Source: Ectocarpus siliculosus
Lineage: Eukaryota > Sar > Phaeophyceae > Ectocarpales > Ectocarpaceae
NCBI GenBank assembly: GCA_000310025.1
Contig: FN649735.1
Span: 3,501,939 to 3,516,134 of the forward strand
DNA length: 14,196 nt
Direction of reading: 5' to 3'
Position numbers and translations under genes: made by a program. Positions 13,169 through 14,196 of the stretch are shown here, in pieces (position 1 is the stretch's first letter; every line of letters begins with the position of its first letter). Below the pieces are notes generated by a model. It was given only the letters and a program-made list of their open reading frames with translations, was not told the origin of the DNA and ran no database searches.

Positions 13169-13931
13169 TCAATGAAGCATCGCCCATTGCAGGCGAAGAC
13201 ACGGAGGGGCACGGCAGCATGAACGAAGCGCCCACAAAGAGAGCAGGAGCAAGAAGGGGCAGAGATTGATTGGGGCGGGGGCGCGGAAACAGCTTTTTCG
13301 TATTTTCTCGCATGACCCCCCAATGGCGGCAGGATGCCCACACCTTTTCGGGCTCACGCTTCTCTTGCCGCCGCCCCAGAGAGATCTCGACGCCTCCCCC
13401 CCGTCAGTGGTCGTTGGGCTTGATATTGCGTCGCCCCCCGGTCCCCTCCGTAGCTGTACCCGAAGCGGCGACACCGAGCGAGACGGTGGCGTTGATCGGT
13501 CACGGCCGGTATCGGTTGCCCAAGCTTCCGTGGCACCATCAGCGCAGGGCCATCTCCCTGCACCTACGGCGCTGCTGCTGTCGAAGAGCAAGGCCCCACC
13601 GCCGTCGTCTTCTCCGTTGTCGTGTCCTTTTCCGTGGTGGCCGGGGGAGCGGCTCTCGGCGGTATGTGGCTTCCTTTCACACCTGAAACGATGGGGAGTT
13701 GTATGCGGAAAGGAGAAACGCACCACTTTAATAATGATGTTGACTTAAAGCAATGACGTGCAAGTAAAGCCTCGCACATCCGGGGAACGCCGATTTCCAC
13801 TGACTGGCTAATGGAAATAGGTCCGTGTTCGGAAAAGGGAAGCTCACCGAAGACATGAACAAAATTACTTTGCTTTCTTATCAGTGCATCCCCCGCCCCT
13901 TGAGAACTTACCGACAAAACGTCGGGGACAT
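13169..13931 (-). CDS. Weak candidate gene, Ser/Gly/Arg-rich protein, two exons
   Basis: complement join of 13931-13912 and 13682-13169, 177 residues. ATG at 13931 follows an in-frame TGA. The donor is GTCG|GTAAGT (near-ideal), the acceptor CGTTTCAG, both phase 2, intron 229 bases. The protein starts MSPTFCRCERKPH and is rich in Ser, Gly, Arg and Asp, with RSVSP and KRSVSPKR. No domain recognised. Overlapping + strand frames at 13266-13748 are of similar length and equally low complexity, so strand is uncertain. It could also be part of an LRR-gene 5' leader. Confidence 0.28.
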
Positions 13932-14124
13932 TCAGTTTCGTAAAAAAAAAATCTGACAGAGGCCTTATTGTGCAGCAGGGCACAGTAGTTCTCAGCGTTT
14001 CTTATTACCGCACGGGTGCGCCGCACTCTCATCCCTTCCCGATCCTCACAGGCTTACTTTCGGCGATGTTCGTATGACGGTGGACATCGGTCCCGACTTT
14101 CAAAGAGTACGTAGTCAACATAAG
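13932..14124. other. Short stretch without a recognised feature
   Basis: An A run (13942-13950) is the only notable feature. Nothing else seen. Confidence 0.5.
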
Positions 14125-14196
14125 AGTGGTCAATGGTCTAACAACTGAGGTATGCAAAGCACGAGCACGCCCCCCCCCCCCCCCCCCCCCCCCCCC
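14125..14196 (+). repeat. Dispersed motif copy 4 followed by a C homopolymer to the window end
   Basis: GAGTGGTCAATGGTCTAAC then GAGGTATGCAAAGCACGAGC, matching copy 3, with an intact CTAAC. At least 26 C residues follow to the last base. The other copies also precede C-rich tracts, so the run may be real, but its length may be cut by the window or by sequencing limits. Confidence 0.75.

Noticed and set aside
14170-14196. C run as a functional terminus or G-quadruplex-forming site
   Set aside because: It stops at the window edge and may reflect sequencing or window cut. No pattern beyond homopolymer.

Overview
The window reads as nuclear DNA of a large-genome eukaryote. Coding sequence sits in short exons with GT-AG introns of 70 to 1430 bases, and the introns are filled with minisatellites, foldback elements and homopolymer C runs. 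GC-rich codon use, U-rich sequence after the stop codon and stramenopile-like protein families suggest a heterokont alga, possibly a brown alga. The taxonomic call is inference from style and was not checked by any search.

Layout. Bases 1-1046 lie upstream of the first gene and hold no gene I can support, apart from some coding-like fragments. Bases 1047-9356 (+) hold one long gene that I assembled from nine exons. Its first ~285 residues are an ELO-family fatty-acid elongase: K..E..DT, HxxHH, N...H...Y and T..Q..QF boxes, with all exon phases compatible. Its last ~160 residues read in frame into an unrelated beta-rich domain that resembles a repeat seen in bacterial and phage tail-fibre-like proteins. 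Bases 9357-10671 lie between two convergent genes and show nothing supportable. Bases 10672-12929 (-) hold a two-exon gene for a 515-residue protein: a disordered, low-complexity N-terminus followed by RNI/NLRC3-like leucine-rich repeats. Bases 13169-13931 (-) hold a weak two-exon candidate. The window ends in a repeat followed by a C homopolymer.

The most striking structure is in the introns. At five splice junctions (the 5' sites of introns 2, 3 and 4 of the elongase gene, the 3' site of its exon 7, and the 3' site of the LRR gene intron) the DNA spanning the exon-intron boundary has been duplicated, often as a tandem array. The units therefore carry copies of exon edge plus splice site. 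In two arrays the copied donors switch between GT and GC. Two foldback elements sit 30-45 bases after 5' splice sites, and a dispersed ~40-base motif with a CTAAC core precedes several 3' splice sites. Together these point to splice junctions as preferred sites of DNA duplication and insertion in this genome.

The elongase would act in the endoplasmic reticulum membrane, condensing malonyl-CoA with acyl-CoA. The LRR protein has no assignable partner here. The two genes converge and there is no sign that they work together.
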